From the IMG/VR virus record IMGVR_UViG_3300029319_000230, positions 1 through 33,625 of that record: a stretch of DNA of 33,625 nt, one strand, 5' to 3'. Made by a program: the position numbers and the translations under genes. Below are positions 31,837 to 33,625 of the stretch, piece by piece (the stretch's first letter is position 1; every line of letters begins with the position of its first letter). Below the pieces are notes generated by a model that saw nothing but the letters and a program-made list of their open reading frames with translations, was not told the DNA's origin and ran no database searches. This DNA is from a virus.

Positions 31837-31848
31837 TACTGTTATTTG
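31820..31848 (+). promoter_or_regulatory. Rightward promoter of repressor gene
   Basis: TTGACA (31820-31825), 17-bp spacer, TATTTG (31843-31848). The -35 is perfect and the -10 is weak, as is common for regulated repressor promoters. It overlaps the leftward promoter, so only one polymerase can bind at a time. Confidence 0.5.
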
Positions 31849-31892
31849 TTTTTTTATTGATGTAACAGTTTATGACATAGGAGATATTATCA

Positions 31893-32537
31893 ATGCGTGC
31901 TAAAGATGATGAATTGTTAACAAAATTAAGCACAATGAAAAAAAATAATTTGAAACAACTAATCAGATTAGCTGGTTTATCACACGCTGAAGTAGCCGAA
32001 AAAAAAGGTATAGCTCCTGAAAGTTTGTCCAGGCATATATCAGGACGATCTCAGTTTAGTATTCAGGATGCAGAAGATTATGCTGAGATACTTGATATAG
32101 ACCCTAGTCAGCTGCTTTTTCCAAACCCTGAAGTGAAAATATACGGCAAGATAATTGATTCAAATGTCGTTGTTATGAATGATACATCAGACCCTGAAGA
32201 ATGGATATCCACACCATTTAGATACCCACCTCATGTTGGCGTAATTCTTGACAAGCGCGAAACATTTAACAATTTCATGGATGGTGCAATGTTAATGATT
32301 GATATTAGACCTATACAAAAACAAAACGTTCCACAAACTGCGTTTGGTAAAAATTCAATTGTAAAAACAGATGATGGTAAAATTTTACAAAGAGCAATAT
32401 TTCCATCTTATGATGGCAAGTTTACACTTGTTTCTCTTAATGGCGCAGTAACTTCTGATATAAATTTGAAGTTTGCTTGTCCAGTTCTCATGCGCGTTGA
32501 AAGACCTGAACTTTTAGGTTTTCAAAATAAAAGTTGA
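31893..32537 (+). CDS. CI-like phage repressor
   Basis: The 214-aa protein has an N-terminal HTH at about 18-75 (LKQLIRLAGLSHAEVAEKKG, IAPESLSRHISGRS) and a C-terminal S24/LexA-like beta domain (FMDGAMLMID; NSIVKTDDGKILQRAIFPSY; FTLVSLNG). It should bind the operators at 31820-31836 and hold the lytic promoter off in a lysogen. The Ser and Lys of the S24 self-cleavage pair appear replaced (ET where SM is usual, Gln in LQRA), so autocleavage is doubtful. GGAG nine bases upstream sets the start. Confidence 0.87.
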   Translation: MRAKDDELLTKLSTMKKNNLKQLIRLAGLSHAEVAEKKGIAPESLSRHISGRSQFSIQDAEDYAEILDIDPSQLLFPNPEVKIYGKIIDSNVVVMNDTSDPEEWISTPFRYPPHVGVILDKRETFNNFMDGAMLMIDIRPIQKQNVPQTAFGKNSIVKTDDGKILQRAIFPSYDGKFTLVSLNGAVTSDINLKFACPVLMRVERPELLGFQNKS

Positions 32538-32584
32538 CACTTTTAACAGCTTCTGTCAAAACTATTAATACCCAATTAATAGTT
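32534..32584. promoter_or_regulatory. Inverted repeats between repressor and exonuclease
   Basis: TTGACA (32534-32539) and TGTCAA (32554-32559) repeat the switch half-sites. Next to them AACTATTAAT-ACCCA-ATTAATAGTT (32560-32584) is a perfect 10-bp inverted repeat. Together they look like an operator and promoter or a hairpin ahead of the exonuclease. Confidence 0.5.
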
Positions 32585-32603
32585 AACAAAGGTTGTTTAG
32601 AGT

Positions 32604-33530
32604 ATGGAGTTCCCTTCTTTGCCCAACTGGGCAACACAAAAAAACTACTTATGGCATTCTAATCCTGAAAGTAGACCAGTATGTAGAACATACTTTGATA
32701 AATGTATTATAAGACCAAAACTCGATATAGCTTGGTCTATAGTCAAAGGCGAAAAGAACGGTGATAAAGATCACGCCTTAGAACAAATCAAAAAATATAC
32801 TAATGATGCAGCTAAAATGACAGCTGGTAAAGTTGTACAATCATTAGTTGAAGATTACAGAATCAATAACAAAGCAGATACGATAGAAGATTGTATTGAT
32901 GCTGGTAAAGAAATGTTTGCCGAATACAAACCTAAGACATGGGATGATGGCAAGGACGAAGCACAACTAGAGATATGTAGAGATACTTTTGCTGACGTAT
33001 TTAAGAATTCATTAGAAGGTTTAGATGAAGCGCAGAATAAAATGCGTATTAACAAGCTAGAAGGTGAACGTAACTATATGTTTGCTGTTCCAGGTCTAGC
33101 ATTAGAGTATAACGGCAAGCCTGATTTTAACGGACAAATAGAACTTAAAACTACCTGGGCAACATACAGTAAACTAATAAGTTCAGGAAGGCGTTCAGCT
33201 AGTCTCCCTTCGCAACCTAGCTGGTCGCATTTATGCCAGGTTGCTGGATACTGGGCATTTAAGAATGAGCCGCAATCAATTGTATATGCTAACGAAAAAG
33301 GTTTTAGAGTTTTTACCGAAGAGAACTGCGAAAAACTAGCGCCTGAAGCTCTTAAAAATATTTGGAACCATATTGTAGCTAAGTGTCGTATCCGTGAAAA
33401 CCAGCTTAAATCAGCTGAAACAGTGAATGATCTTATACAGCTGGTCGAACCTGACTTTAGCCATATGTACGCCTGGGATATACATCCTGACGTTTTATCA
33501 GAAGCAAAACTTTTATGGGGATTTGTATAA
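32604..33530 (+). CDS. PD-(D/E)XK exonuclease, RecB/Cas4-like
   Basis: The 308-aa protein shows the RecB-nuclease motifs in order: YNGKPDF with Asp174, IELKTTW with Glu180 and Lys182, and HLCQVAGYW with Gln212 and Tyr216 (QxxxY). It should resect DNA ends for the annealing protein encoded after the circular junction. Length is normal for phage exonucleases of this type. The stop TAA at 33528-33530 joins the ATG of the 45-aa peptide in the terminal repeat. Confidence 0.86.
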   Translation: MEFPSLPNWATQKNYLWHSNPESRPVCRTYFDKCIIRPKLDIAWSIVKGEKNGDKDHALEQIKKYTNDAAKMTAGKVVQSLVEDYRINNKADTIEDCIDAGKEMFAEYKPKTWDDGKDEAQLEICRDTFADVFKNSLEGLDEAQNKMRINKLEGERNYMFAVPGLALEYNGKPDFNGQIELKTTWATYSKLISSGRRSASLPSQPSWSHLCQVAGYWAFKNEPQSIVYANEKGFRVFTEENCEKLAPEALKNIWNHIVAKCRIRENQLKSAETVNDLIQLVEPDFSHMYAWDIHPDVLSEAKLLWGFV

Positions 33531-33624
33531 TGAATAAGTATTTAAAAATGCACATTACAAAAGCGACACCAAAACAAAATGTAAATCTTTTTGGGTACAC
33601 TGTTTTACAGTTTCTTGGTTTTTT
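33527..33624. repeat. Terminal direct repeat, right copy
   Basis: This is an exact copy of bases 1-98. It restarts the 45-aa membrane-peptide frame at 33530, cut off by the window end. The last T run is one base shorter than in the left copy. Confidence 0.93.
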
Positions 33625-33625
33625 A

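Overview
The window is a complete, or nearly complete, genome of an AT-rich temperate tailed phage with podovirus (T7-like) virion architecture. The first 98 bases recur exactly at the end (1-98 = 33527-33624), so the sequence closes to a circle of about 33.5 kb. The exonuclease gene at the right edge runs straight into the gene at the left edge. The small marine-phage gene families, AT-rich codon use and a 45-bp tRNA-Asp fragment suggest a marine bacterial host, plausibly an alphaproteobacterium. The host is inference and is not proven here.

Rightward arm (31893 through the junction to 1574): a CI-like repressor, a RecB/Cas4-type exonuclease, a 45-residue membrane peptide, a conserved 112-residue phage protein, a probable single-strand annealing protein, an unknown 98-residue protein and an excisionase-like HTH protein. 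This arm converges on the leftward tyrosine integrase (1571-2719). Both stop codons at the meeting point lie in the loop of one perfect hairpin. Upstream of the integrase is an attP: the 3' half of tRNA-Asp(GTC), flanked on each side by a tandem pair of TGTTAACA sites one helical turn apart.

Leftward arm (31802 down to 3038): a Cro-like protein, VRR-NUC nuclease, small regulators (an NrdR-type zinc ribbon, a DUF6378-like and a DUF6362-like protein), a possible zinc-finger mini-ORF, and TerS. After a 250-bp spacer come TerL, portal, scaffold, a structured leader, major capsid protein, terminator, T7 gp11/gp12-like tail tube and nozzle, gp13/gp14-like internal proteins and three large ejection-type proteins. 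Next are a T7-type tail fibre, two fibres with S74 chaperone domains and a further adhesin-like fibre. The arm ends with holin-like and membrane proteins, an M15 endolysin and a cassette of six very small basic proteins.

The switch at 31803-31892 has two overlapping divergent promoters that share a TTGAC-N7-GTCAA inverted repeat. Firing leftward gives the lytic and late programme; firing rightward gives the repressor. No DNA polymerase, helicase, primase or RNA polymerase is encoded anywhere on the circle, so replication must lean on the host, probably helped by the exonuclease and annealing proteins.

The observations most worth following up are the five-hairpin leader before the capsid gene, the attP arm-site geometry with a third TGTTAACA pair at the terminase genes, the overlapping switch promoters with a probably leaderless cro mRNA, and the hairpin wedged between the ribosome-binding site and start codon of TerL.
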